From NCBI RefSeq assembly GCF_022458985.1, contig NC_061785.1, positions 2,039,816 to 2,103,815 on the forward strand: a DNA stretch of 64,000 nt, given 5' to 3'. Positions 25,501 through 36,702 of the stretch are shown piece after piece. Source of the stretch: Mugil cephalus (lineage: Eukaryota > Chordata > Actinopteri > Mugiliformes > Mugilidae). Under the pieces are notes generated by a model. The model had not been told where the DNA came from, searched no databases, and saw only the letters and a list, made by a program, of their open reading frames with translations. Both the position numbers and the translations under genes were made by a program. The stretch's first letter is position 1. Every line of letters starts with the position of its first letter.

Positions 25501-28500
25501 TTCATTAAAAGTCGTTTCTGCTTTGAGCCTCGTCTCTGTCTGTAAATGAGGAACTTTTGTGAAGCTCTTTATCTCCTGCAGACGTTTGTCACGTCCAAAT
25601 ATGGTCACATCCTTTTATCGGTGAATGGTGAAAGTAGAAAGACGTCTCATTGGTTGGTGATTAATTAAAAAGTGACCGGATATTCTCCTGATATTCTGTG
25701 TTTATCTGAGAGCGACATTTAAAAAATGTCACGACGTCTTCCAATAAAAATATACATGATTTTACAATGTAAAACTTTAGTTTTTCTGCTGCTCTGACTC
25801 AGAAATCTCCTCTGACACAAACCAAACGTTACACTTTTATTCCTAACGACGTCCTGCAGGTTTTATTATATATCATTCAGAGCCTCATTTATAGAACATT
25901 TTACTCCTAAAAACATGTAAAAATCAGATTTTTCTTTAGACTGTTGACAGTATTTTGTGATTAATGTAGTAATGTTAAAATCCCCTCTGGAAATACCTGG
26001 AAATCTAATATGTTAACAAAATGAAACAAGAATTTTGAACCTCACTTTGCCCATTATTCAGATTTATGGTCTGGAAAAATATGCAAATTAGTGCATATTT
26101 AAATATAAATTCACAGGAAACTTGTATTTATGTAAGTAATCAACTGTAGAAGTGTCATGTTGATATCGATTAGTTGAAATTTTTATCCGAATGAAGTGAA
26201 ATTTTGCAAAGAAAAAAAAGAAACACTGCAGCATCTGAACTCGTGCAGAGAGAAGAACCAGTTTTGAAGCTCAAACTTCAGCCTCTGTGAGAGAAAAGCA
26301 GTAAAAACGGACCTTGCACAGCCCCAGTTTGGCGGCGATTTCGTCCACGGCTGCAGCTTTGGGGTCGTCCACCAGCTCCAGGCTGTTCTGGGTGGCGTTC
26401 TGAAAGCGGGACACGACACCACGTTTAAACCACCAGGTTTTTAAAACCTGAGCGGGACGTCTACACCGGGGCCGAGGCTCTGACCTGCGGGGGCTCGTAG
26501 ATGGCGGCCACCTCGGCGCGGACGCCCAGCGGGATGTCCGTGTGCTCCGTGTACCGGCCGTACAGGTAGCCCATCCGCTGGCTGCCCGTCTTCCTCCAGA
26601 AGTCCAGGAAGCGGTCGGCGATGGTGTGGTTCTCAAACATGATGTTGTCCACGTGTCTGTATTTCTGGGAGGACGGAAGACAAACGTACGTGTTGAGTGA
26701 AATCTCTCGTACGATGGAAACACTAGAGCGGCGTCTGATTTACTCCACGTCTCACCAGCTCCAACTCAAAGACACAGAGGAAAGATTCAACCCAGATCCA
26801 GTTCATCAAAGCTTCTTAATTTAGAAAAGACTCAATGGTTTCAGTCACATGTTTCCTTGGCTTGTTTATCAGATTGACTGTGTTTGGGTTTACTGTGCAT
26901 GTTAGCATGTTAGCATGTGGAAAAGCTGCAAATGAATGAAGGGATAAATAAAGTTCTCTGGATCTCAGTTTCTATACGTGATAGTTTAAATTTACAAAAA
27001 GGTTTTAGTTAGTTTTGGTTAAAGTATGAGTCTTTTATGGGGTGAAAAATAATAATTCTCTCAGTAATTTAACCATTTAATTCAGTTTCAGACTGTGGAT
27101 CATATTCTAACTCTAAACTTACATCCTAACATTTAATATTAGTCGTTGTTTTTAACACATTCAGTGACTTCGATGAAAATAAACGCGCTCGGATGTTGCG
27201 TTCACTGAAACTCAGAAATTCTATTTTCCAACTCGAAACATTTCCTGCTTCCATGATCAGAGCATTAACTCAGGAGATAAGATCAGTTTGTTAAACTGTC
27301 ACTAAAACATGTTCAGCACAGATTTATTTATTTTTTATTCTGGAAGCAGTAATTTCCAGGTTTGACAACTCAGAGCTCATTTTTTCCCACGTTGCCTGAA
27401 TGTTGCATGACCCACCCGACCCTTTCTTCTGATTGGCTACTGATGTTAGTTACTCTCGTTCTATTGGTGGATGAACATCACTAACTGCTCCAACCTGTTT
27501 TTTTTTTTTTTTTTTATTGTAATCTAACGCCACATGCTGGAGATTTAATACTTTTTTTTTATAATCCACTAAAATCTTCTAAATTAAACACATACTCAAA
27601 GAGTAATTAGAGTAATTAGAGTAATTAGTTAATGCTTCACCAAAGGATTAATCAGGGATTAATCGAGATATTAATCGAGATAAAGCCATGAATAAAATCC
27701 CGGCTCCGTCCACACGCTAGCAACAGAAACATGAGGGGTTACCTAGGCAACCAGAGTCCGAACCTGTATGTGTGTTTAGTTCAGGGACCCACCTGTCTGT
27801 TGAGGGTGATGGCGCTGGGCTGACACTTGGTGCAGATGCCCTCGGGCCAGGGGGGGTGGCCCTCGCAGCCCGACTTTATCTTACAGCTGATGTTCTCCAG
27901 AGCTGCAAACTTCCCCCTGGAAGAGGATCAGAGCTCCGCTCTCATTCTGTCACCAGGATCAGAAGATAAAAATAAAAACAACAAACATTTAAATCGAAGC
28001 GCTCACTTGTCGGCGCCGCCCGTCAGCTTGCGAAGGTACGCGTGGAATGACATGTGCTTCACTGGCGGGTCCAGGTGATTCAGGTAGTCTTCGTCAAAAG
28101 GCTGCAGAAGAAAAAAGAAGCTCCGTTAACTCTGCACGAGGATGAATAATCTGAGAAACAACACGTTTAAACGCCTCTTACCTCTAACGGTACACAGTGC
28201 ACACACTTTCCAAGGGCACTATGGCGACATCTGGAACGAGAGGAGGAGCGTTTAGAAACAACACCTGCATTTAACCTGCGTCTAACCCGCGCTCGCTCGC
28301 TCTTACAGCTGAGGGTCTTTGTTCCTGTAGATCTTCCCGTCCTGCTTGGCCAGATACTGATCGATCTCGTCCTCCTGGACCTGGGGAGCCGAGAAGGAGC
28401 GAGGGATCATGGAGGAGGACGACGAGGAAGAGTGCGACGACGAGGAGGACGAGGAGGAGACGGACGGTAGCGAGGAGGACGTGTGCGGGGTGGCCGTGTC

Positions 28501-29952
28501 CATCACCTCCCCGGAGGAGGAGGAGGAGGAGGAGGCCGAAGGGAACAGGAACAACATGTCGCCGTGCCTGCGAAACCAAAGAGACGGAACCAGATCATTA
28601 AAAACGCCTGTTTTTAGCAGCAAAAACTACACAAATAATCGGCTTCACGGCTCCAGTCAGACCCTGTTATGATATTAGCAGAAGTTTTGATGCCTGAATG
28701 AACGGAGACAAACATCCCTATGACGAACTCAGCACAAAAAAAGAAGTTTTGCCACTTATCCACCAAGGTTTGGAAAGATGTTGGAAGCAGCAGAAAAACG
28801 AATGAAATAAACCTTTTATTCCCCTGTAACCGGGATATGGTTCATTTTTAGTGTTGGACACTAAAAATGACAAATTTGACCATTTTTCTCATAAACTAAA
28901 CTGGAATATTTCATTACATGTCGTTATAATGGGACATTTTTGTCGTAAATTTAAAAATTTTCATGTTTTTCTTCGTAAAAAACAACAGTGACTTCGATGA
29001 ATCAAACTGGGATTTAAAGGGTTAAAACTTTTTGGTAGTTTTTAAAGCGACGCGCTGGTTTAACACACAGACACAGAGAGATAATACAAACTCATCTGAC
29101 GATTATTTCCATCGGTATCATCTGTATTTTTATTGCACTACTTTTAAGCAAACGAACTGTTTTCAGTGAAAAATTTAACTTTAATGATAAAAAATGAAAT
29201 TTACACAGACGTGGATTTGGCCTTTGCCCACATTCATTCCTCGTACTTTAGTTTGTGGTGTTTTTTTAGGGGATTAATTGTGTTATTTTACGGCGCAGAC
29301 ACGTTTCTGACGCAGTCTGCTGCATAAAACCTGTTCTCGTTTCACGTCACTCGCCCTAAATCCAGAACAAGTCCAGACAACGGACGTGGATCCTTGTTAT
29401 TCAGGCGGCTGAACGAAGCCTGACCCACGCGTTCGCCCCCTGGTGGTTGGATGACCACTGGAGACGCAGCCGAGGCTTCATTTTAAACGTGAATAATGAA
29501 TTAAATCGTGTCAGTCGCAAACATTGAACGTGTGTCTTACTCACTTGATCTTCAGCAGACTCAGCGCTTTGTTCTGGGAAACCACCTCTCCGGTCTTGTC
29601 GCGGTTCACGTACACAGAGAACCCGTTGGAGTTGAACCCAAACTCTTTGGCCACCTGAAGGAGCCGACATGTTTTTATTCCATAACTGGAGACAAACAAA
29701 CCGGTGCTTTTAAAACGGTGCCTTTTTTTTTAAATTTTATGGCATTTTGTGACGTGCAAGTTGAACAGAATTAAACAGAAACAGAATTAAAATAATATAA
29801 ATACAACTAAGACAGAAATTCACAACAAACCGTCATAATTCCATAACCATAATAAACTATAAACCCTAATTCTCCTAATTAAAGCAGTGGCCTGGCAGCA
29901 AAGACGGTTCATTTCTAAGCTTTAAAAAAATGTTTATTCAGATTCGAGGTGT

Positions 29953-30038
<86 letters not shown>

Positions 30039-33000
30039 CCTTCAAGCACTTGTTGCAAGTTGCCAAGTCTGCATCTTTTGACTATTTCACTTTATCCCAC
30101 ATTTGCACCGGATGGCACAGCAACAGAGCTAAAGGTGCTAAGCTAATCAAAAAATGAAGCACCTAAATCAGAGCAGCTTCTCAGTGTGTTTACCAGCGTC
30201 TGTGTCCATCTCTGACCATGTTGTCGAACTGTCTCATCACACATGCTCGTGTGAAAAGCTCTTCTCTCTCCTCTCTACTCCAGATTAGCACCAGAGAAAC
30301 TCAACTTGCAGGAACAAACTCGTTCTGATTTTCCAGGCCCAGTGATTAAAAACAGTCTGAGCCTATATGTGCTTATTGTCCTGGATTAACTTTGTTCAAC
30401 AAACCATTAGAGGACGTTTGGTTTGTTATCAATTTATCCACGTTTTCTTTTTTTTCCTCCAAACCCTGAGACGTTCCAGACACAACATCAGCCTCTTTTT
30501 TATTCGTGTTCGGCTGCAGAAACGTGACCTGCAGAGCTCGTCCTGCCTCCTCCCGTGGGTTTCGGGCTCCACCCGGAATGAAAACGACTCCTTCCATCGA
30601 TCTGCAGGCTACACCGTCCTTCCTCCACGCATCCATTTTTGATGAGCTGCTGCTGCTGCTGCTGCGGCAACGCTCCACTGTTACCAGCGCTCTGCTTCTA
30701 TTTTAGGTGTTTCCCGACACTTTAAATGCCTCTGTCATTATTTTAAGAGCTCACGTACGAGTGGAGCAGACGGAAACAAGTATTAGACCGTAACTAATCA
30801 TGACTCCCAGAGATGTTTTGCTCTAAATGAGTGCGTTTATTTTTCTAATGCAAATAAAAACCAAAACAGTGACTTCTCTGCTCGCCGCTAATTAATGCAG
30901 ATAATTTAGTTCTTGTCGAGAGAAGCTTTCAAGAGACGTTTTATTGTTTACTAGAATTTTATTGTAATTTAATTATCTTCTTACTTCTCTTTTCTACTTT
31001 GACTGACTGCTGTCGTCTTAAAGCTACTTTATAAATAAAGCTATGGAGATTTGATGCCAGGTATTACTGCACTATTCGTTTCATATTCTGGTGGCTTTCC
31101 ACGGGTACTTGCTAGTTTTCCCTCGCATCAAGTGCATCAAGGTCATAGCGACAGAACGAGATTGTGTTAATCGCACATTAAAAAACAGCACTAAGTTTGA
31201 AAAACTAAAACGTTTCAGAACAACAGCACACGTAGTAAATCTCAGCCTGTCTGTCTAAAACTAAAACCTCCTGCAGTTTTCATGTCTCCTGCACCAAACT
31301 GCTCATGCAAACTGTCCTTCATTACACAACATGAGCCAAACATGAGCAGCTGCAGGTATAAAACGCACATTTAACCTGGAACAAATGTGTGAACTGTGTT
31401 GTGATTAGTTCAGGTACCTTTTTCAGGAAAGCAGCGGCGGTTTCCCTCTTGGTAGCAGGGATCTTCTTCATCCCGTCTGGGGATTGTACCCTGATGATCT
31501 GAACAACACGCACAGAAAACAAACAAACAAAAACAAACAAATTAAGCTGCATTCAGTTGTAATTTCTGTAAAACTCTGTGTATTAGATGTGTGTGTCTGC
31601 AAAATTTCTGATCCTTGATTTAACACAACGATGACAGTGCAACTTTTATAAGACATTTTTATTCCAGCGTCTGAGCTTCAGTCAGTAATGAAATGTTTTG
31701 TTTTCTGGTAGATTCCTTAATATGCACCTCAGACATATTTAAAACTCGTCTTAAAACTCATTTTCACTCACGTTGTTTGGTGCATTTAGTGTTTTTATGT
31801 CTGATGTTGTTATTTCTCCTGTGTGCAGCACTTTACTTTGGCTGTGATCGTCCTTAAAGCGCTTTACAAATAAAGATGAGTTGAGTATGTGCAATATTAT
31901 CAGACCATATTACAACACTTTCTCTATTCACCACAGTAACTTGTCCCACTACGCTGCAGGACTGAGACGTTCAGGACGTCCTTCGCCCTCACAGACATCA
32001 AACTCTTTAAATGTTCCCTTTTAAAATCGCCCGAGTACCTGAACATAGTTTGGAACCACCGTCTTTTTTTGCACTCATACGTTCAAGCTTTTTCACAGCC
32101 ACATCTTTTTCTGTTTCTGCACATATATTCACAATCTAACGTTACATATTCAGCCTATTTTAACTCACGGCTAAATGTTGTTGTAGTTCTCCAGACACTG
32201 TTCTCTTCTCTCTGTTTTAGATGATTTATTTTAAGTTCAAGTGGTTATAAAACTGCTGTTTTTGATGTTAGAAACTTCAGCGAAGCTTTAACAGGAAAGA
32301 AATGATCCTCTTTGTAAAAAAACAAACAAAAAAACAAAAAAAACAACTGATGTTGACATTGTTTTCTTGTAAGAAACTCACTCTTGTGATACAGACGGTA
32401 AATTCAATGGGAGGATAGAGCGTATTTTTATTATCTCTCACTCTGCAGGTGTTGCTCTTTTATTTAATAAGTTTACAGGATATATTGTAGACAAATTAAT
32501 TTCTGATGATGGCAGGTGGATTATAGTGATTGTAAATGTAGAGGTCTGTTCCTTTTTAAAAACGCCTGCTTACCTGTGGATAGTTTGAAACCACCAACAC
32601 TTATTTTGCTCTTTATTTTCCCACTCTGGCTTTTTCACAGCCATATATTTATTTCTTTTATTACATAAATATATACGTATACATATATATATATATTAGC
32701 TGCTATTACTTATGTTATGTTGTGTTGGTGTTGATGTCTGTGTATGTTTGTGTACAAGCTCCTGGAAGCTCAAACTTCCTCCCGGGGCCATGAACGAAGT
32801 ATTTTCTATTTTATTCTATTTCTATTTACTGTGTTTATCTTTATAACCTAGTTACAGCTGGTGTATCAATACTGTCTGTATATATATATGTATATCTTTA
32901 CTATTTTATACCCTACACTCTTTACTCTTCACGTTATTCTTCTATTAAATTGTCATTTCCCCACTGAGGGATAAATAAAGGTTTATTTCTAATTCTCATT

Positions 33001-33896
33001 CAGATGCCGTCAGTTAGCCTCGGAGCTAACGTTAGCTCCCTGTTAGCATCACAGGCCCCGCTCACTCATAAAGCCTTTTCACACGGGACTGGTTTCATTT
33101 GGGACCTCTGGTAATTTAGAACAATGTCTGGGCTCGTCTGTGATCTTAACCCTGTGTGAATCATATGTGTCTGTAATTTGTAGTAAGTCAAAAAAAAAAA
33201 AAAAATGACACCGCAAATGACCTGAACCCTGTTTGTAGTAACACAGATAAAAACTAATCCAGTGTGAATCAGCATCTCTGTCATTTAAGGGGGAGTGTGT
33301 TTACTTTTTAGAGACTTTTTTCTGCCTCTTTCCACTTAGGAATTACAGATAAACATCTGCCCAGGTTATAATTCAAAGTCTGGACAAATGTTTCTGTGTT
33401 TAGTGAAAATATCTCTGACTCATTCACCCATTTAGAGCAGGGCTGAAATCATTACATCAAGTATTTACATGTTAATCTGCGAATAACGGAGACGATTTAA
33501 ATACGGACAGGTCGTTCGTAATTTCTTCCCCGGGATAAATAGCATCAAATATATATATGTTTTATTAACAATTAGAATTTGCAAAGTAATTAAAGCTGTT
33601 TGTGACATGTAGCAGAGACAGAACTATGGATCGTAAATTAGTATGAAACACGTTTAGTTTGTTTGTGTGAATGAGCCGCGTTAAACTCAGACGTAGGGGC
33701 CGATATGTGAATCACAGGACGTCCTCAGGTAAAAATAATCCCGTGTGAATGGGGCTTTTGCCAATGGGAGCTAGTTAGCCGTTAGCTGCTAATTCTGCTG
33801 CCTCATCACTCCGGACTTCGGCTACGAAGCTAACTAGCGGTTAGCCTCGTTAGCTTCACTACGACCGGCCGTTGTACTCACAATAGCGTCCGCCAT
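19561..33896 (-). CDS. nploc4: NPL4 homolog, p97/VCP ubiquitin-recognition cofactor, complete, 17 exons
   Basis: NPL4 pairs with UFD1 on the p97/VCP segregase to unfold ubiquitylated substrates (ERAD, chromatin extraction). Exons: 33896-33882, 31498-31418, 29654-29545, 28567-28307, 28230-28182, 28101-28007, 27916-27793, 26664-26485, 26399-26313, 24909-24838, 24761-24635, 22729-22569, 22482-22411, 22320-22228, 21538-21422, 21329-21227, 19727-19561. All are GT-AG and sum to 1914 nt, 637 aa plus TAG. The N-terminus [14 protein letters not shown] begins the UBX-like domain. The NPL4 zinc finger (CRH..GKCVHC, then GICTKC) spans about residues 156-245, followed by the MPN-like domain ([12 protein letters not shown] onward, about 246-470). 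A C-terminal NZF finger ([17 protein letters not shown]) binds ubiquitin. It is longer than the human protein mainly through a serine-rich insertion encoded by exon 4. Confidence 0.97.
19880..21180. repeat. AT-rich tandem repeat, 150-190 bp units, in last nploc4 intron
   Basis: The segment ATGGTAACTTATAC recurs at about 20187, 20465, 20611, 20788, 20976 and (variant) 21097, each followed by a CTGTCATTCATTTATTATAT-like block. It alternates with TGTATACTGATACACGG-CTGTAATTTCTTATAG blocks and TTTA-rich spacers. The whole stretch fills the intron between exons 21329-21227 and 19727-19561. Confidence 0.8.
22735..23797. repeat. 8-bp minisatellite GACACAG(G/A) in nploc4 intron
   Basis: Over 1 kb of units GACACAGG, GACACAGA, GACACGGG and GACAGAGG, about 130 copies, starting five bases upstream of exon 22729-22569 on the transcribed strand. 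Because 8 is not a multiple of 3 and the unit lacks stops, long frames stay open on both strands (350-420 codons). These are not genes. Blocks of about 400 bp also recur at higher order (for example 23186 onward and 23500 onward). Confidence 0.97.
23798..24634. other. nploc4 intron with TTAGC motifs
   Basis: Unique intron sequence carrying clustered TTAGC motifs: TAATTAGCT repeats near 23958-23990 and GTAGCATTAGCATTAGC near 24091-24120. No exon is visible. Confidence 0.6.
28375..28545 (-). repeat. nploc4: Serine-rich coding expansion in nploc4 exon 4
   Basis: Runs of TCC/TCG/TCT codons encode several blocks of five to eight serines between the UBX-like domain (ending near [10 protein letters not shown]) and the conserved [10 protein letters not shown] segment. 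On the plus strand this reads as GAGGAC/GAGGAG repeats. It is a probably disordered linker. Confidence 0.85.
29954..30037. repeat. CA dinucleotide repeat
   Basis: (CA)n of about 41 copies in the nploc4 intron between exons 31498-31418 and 29654-29545. Confidence 0.97.
32640..32995 (+). mobile_element. Probable LINE 3' end (L2/CR1-like tail)
   Basis: The block runs from TTTTCACAGCC through TCCTGGAAGC and CCCCGGGGCCATGAACG-like sequence to CCCCACTGAGGGATAAATAAAGG. That tail (stop-like leader, then GGGATAAATAAAGGTTTAT) is typical of 3' ends of fish non-LTR elements. No reverse transcriptase frame remains. It lies in nploc4 intron 1. Confidence 0.45.
33071..33762. mobile_element. MITE-like non-autonomous DNA transposon in nploc4 intron 1
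   Basis: The left end (AAAGCCTTTTCACACGGGA, from 33073) and the right end (TCCCGTGTGAATGGGGCTTTT, to 33759) are imperfect terminal inverted repeats of about 20 bp. Several internal GTGTGAAT motifs occur. The element is about 690 bp, has no transposase frame, and ends about 120 bp before nploc4 exon 1. I could not settle a target-site duplication, so the superfamily is open. Confidence 0.55.
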
Positions 33897-34822
33897 CTTG
33901 TTCGGCTCCGTCTAGATATTTATTTCTGTGTTCGCAGACAAACACGTTGAATATGAAAAAAAATAAAGAAATCGCGCAGTGTTACTGTCCCGACTCTCAG
34001 CGAAACTCCATCACACAAACTCAAACACCGGGTGTTGCAGATATGACTGTCCGACTGGTATCTTTCCCCTCACCGGTCCCACGCCGGAGTGACCACGACC
34101 ATAAACAAGGAGATGAACCGGGAAGGTTCCGCGTTTTATTTATTTTATTTATCTTGTGTTAAACGTGTACAAATAACATATAGTAATCATAGCATGATAA
34201 GTAAACAAACAACGTGATAATATTATGCAACAATAACACAAATAAGTCTTCAAACATCGGGATTAAAGAATAATTACACTCATTTGTAAAATTCCCTAAA
34301 ATGTAAATATAGAACAGAATATTTGGGGGAAAAAAGAACAATGAGAAAATGGATAATTAATAATTCGATTAAAAAAAATACAGGAGGTCAGGATAAATCC
34401 ATTTTTTTATATATATAAATTTGTACAGTCTATTTGCCTGGATCTGGACACCTTTGTAGAGAGACTGTGACTAAACACTGCCTGGACAAAATAAATAAAT
34501 AAATAAACAAATATCCACATGTATATATTGCATATAATGTTCAGTTATTGTGCTACTCATCACATTTTTTTTTCTTCTCATTTATTTCATGTATATATTT
34601 ATTCCAGTTTGTTTATCCCATGTTACTTAAATTTTTAACTGAGCTTTTCCACTCAGTCTTATGAAGTTGTTGCTCTGTTTGTCCTCACTTGCCTCCGGGG
34701 AACAAATAAAGTGTTGTGAATATGAATTATCTATATGTAAATGCATGTAAACAGAGATGTACACATGAGTTACTGTGCTAAATAAATAAATAACCCCGTA
34801 AGTAAACAAGACGATGATTAAA

Positions 34823-35075
34823 TTAGATTAGATTCAACTTTATTGTCATTACACATGTGCAGGTTCACAGCAACTAAATGCAGTTTCTTATCTAACCGGA
34901 AGTGCAATGGTACAGGTTGTTTTTATAGCATCTGGACAATATTTACAGATGGAAACCTGTGCACAGATGAGACCATGTGCATCATGACTGATATGAACAT
35001 ATTATAAAGATGTATCTGTGCATTAAATGTAAGTAGACTATACACAGGAAGTAAATGGCAGATGATTAAATAAAC
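34823..35075. mobile_element. Dispersed repeat, LINE-tail like, copy 1
   Basis: Begins ATTAGATTAGATTCAACTTTATTGTCATTACAC and continues with a tract matching the sequence at 50760-50930 (ATAAGATG.., GGCAGATGA). The shared start and shared interior over more than 150 bp show two copies of one interspersed repeat. Confidence 0.6.
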
Positions 35076-35129
35076 CATAAGAGTTTCTACATTATTGACG
35101 TGATGATGGGGAAATTTTTAATTTTAATT

Positions 35130-35240
35130 TTATTCTGTGCTAAACTGTGACCCAGTAGATGGTGGTAATGCGCATTTAAGACGGTTAAACAGCATAAAAT
35201 AAAGAAGAAGAAAAGCTAGAAGCAGAAGAAGAAACAGGAA
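35130..35240. repeat. Dispersed element upstream of zinc-finger gene, copy 1
   Basis: Reads CCCAGTAGATGGTGGTAATGCGC, then a TTAAGACGGTTAAACAGC block, then AAAGAAGAAG repeats and AGGAAGT. It shares this order with the block at 36525-36610. Confidence 0.5.
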
Positions 35241-35669
35241 GTGGATCAAAAAGCAGAAGTGTTTTAAAAATCTAAAAAAGTGTTTGTTGGAGTTGAGCTG
35301 CAGTAGAAACAAGCGAGGAGACGACATTTATACAAGAATGAGGTTTGGAAAACAGGATTAAAACGATACGTTAGTTTTAATAAATACGCATAATGATGGT
35401 TTATGTGTTTTAGTCCAGAAACTATAAAACATGTTTATAGAGGAGTTTTACGCGTCATCATTCCGGAAGTTGCGATGTTGGAGGCGCTTGGTCATTATTG
35501 ACTAATATCACATTTATTAATAACATGGTTCTTAAAATGTAGAGAATCTAAAATCAGATGTATTTGTCATTTTATAAAAAGTCTGATCTTTATCTAAAGG
35601 ACGTATTTATTAGATTAGATTTTACGCTGCAGGCAGGAAATGCTGCTTTAGTTGAGACCGGAAGAAGCT

Positions 35670-35670
<1 letters not shown>

Positions 35671-35714
<44 letters not shown>
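35671..35714. repeat. TTA/ATT trinucleotide repeat
   Basis: (ATT)n run of about 14 copies in intergenic DNA upstream of the zinc-finger gene. Confidence 0.95.
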
Positions 35715-36524
35715 TAACAAATCAGGTATCATTAAAAATTTTAATTACACTTTACAAAACACATTCAGTAAAACTATAAGAATAGTTAAATTTAACATTG
35801 TAAAGCAGGTAAACAATCTTAAAGTGATGGGTCTTTATGTACGTTATATATATACATATATTATATTATATATATAATGCAAATGTCATTATTATTATTA
35901 TACTGACAGGAAGCAGAGATTTATATATATATATTATCATTGATCTATTATGAAGGGGAGGGATAAAATAAGTCTTTTCTTCCTCCGACTCCTTTTCTCC
36001 TGAACATGTAGAATGTGAAATATTCAGGTTATGTTCACTTTATTTTTATTTTGTGTTATTTATGTCCACTGTGTTTATTCCTGTATTTGATTATTTTGTT
36101 GCTTTTCACATGACCAAAATTAACCAAACATTGTTTTCACTGTGCTGTGAGGGATCACAGTTACTTTTCTTTCTTTGTATCCTTATTACTTAATACCATT
36201 ACATGTAATCTGTTACTCTTAGATTCACTAAACACGAGCGCCTCCTTCCTTCTGAAAACTTTCGTCTATAAAATTCCAAATGTTTTCCATATTCTGCCCG
36301 GTTGGTTCAGCCGACACACGTCAATAATTCAGCATTTCCACCTTCAGTCTGTGCGCTTTGTTACCGAGTGCCTCCAACATGGAGACTTCCACAACAGATC
36401 TCATCGCTTTATCACTGAAAGAAAAGTTAGACTGAAAATATCTGACCTGTTGTAAAGATACACTGAAGAAAATAGTTCTTTCTTCGGGGTTTTATTTTTT
36501 GTTAATCCAGGTCCACACTTAGTG

Positions 36525-36610
36525 GCCCAGTAGGTGTCGGTAAATGCGCCTGAAAGTTGCTTTTAAACCGTTATTTAAAAGAGGAAGAAGAGGAAGTAGA
36601 AGCAGCTGAG
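36525..36610. repeat. Dispersed element upstream of zinc-finger gene, copy 2
   Basis: Reads CCCAGTAGGTGTCGGTAAATGCGCC, then TTTTAAACCG, then GAGGAAGAAGAGGAAGTAG. It lies about 100 bp upstream of the first coding exon and could overlap the promoter or a leader exon. Confidence 0.5.
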
Positions 36611-36702
36611 ACAGAATAAAGTCCTGGTTGATGGTTGATAAATGTTTATTTCCCTTCAGGTCGTGACGGACGTGGACAGAGTCCTGGGATCACGGCTCCA
36701 AC

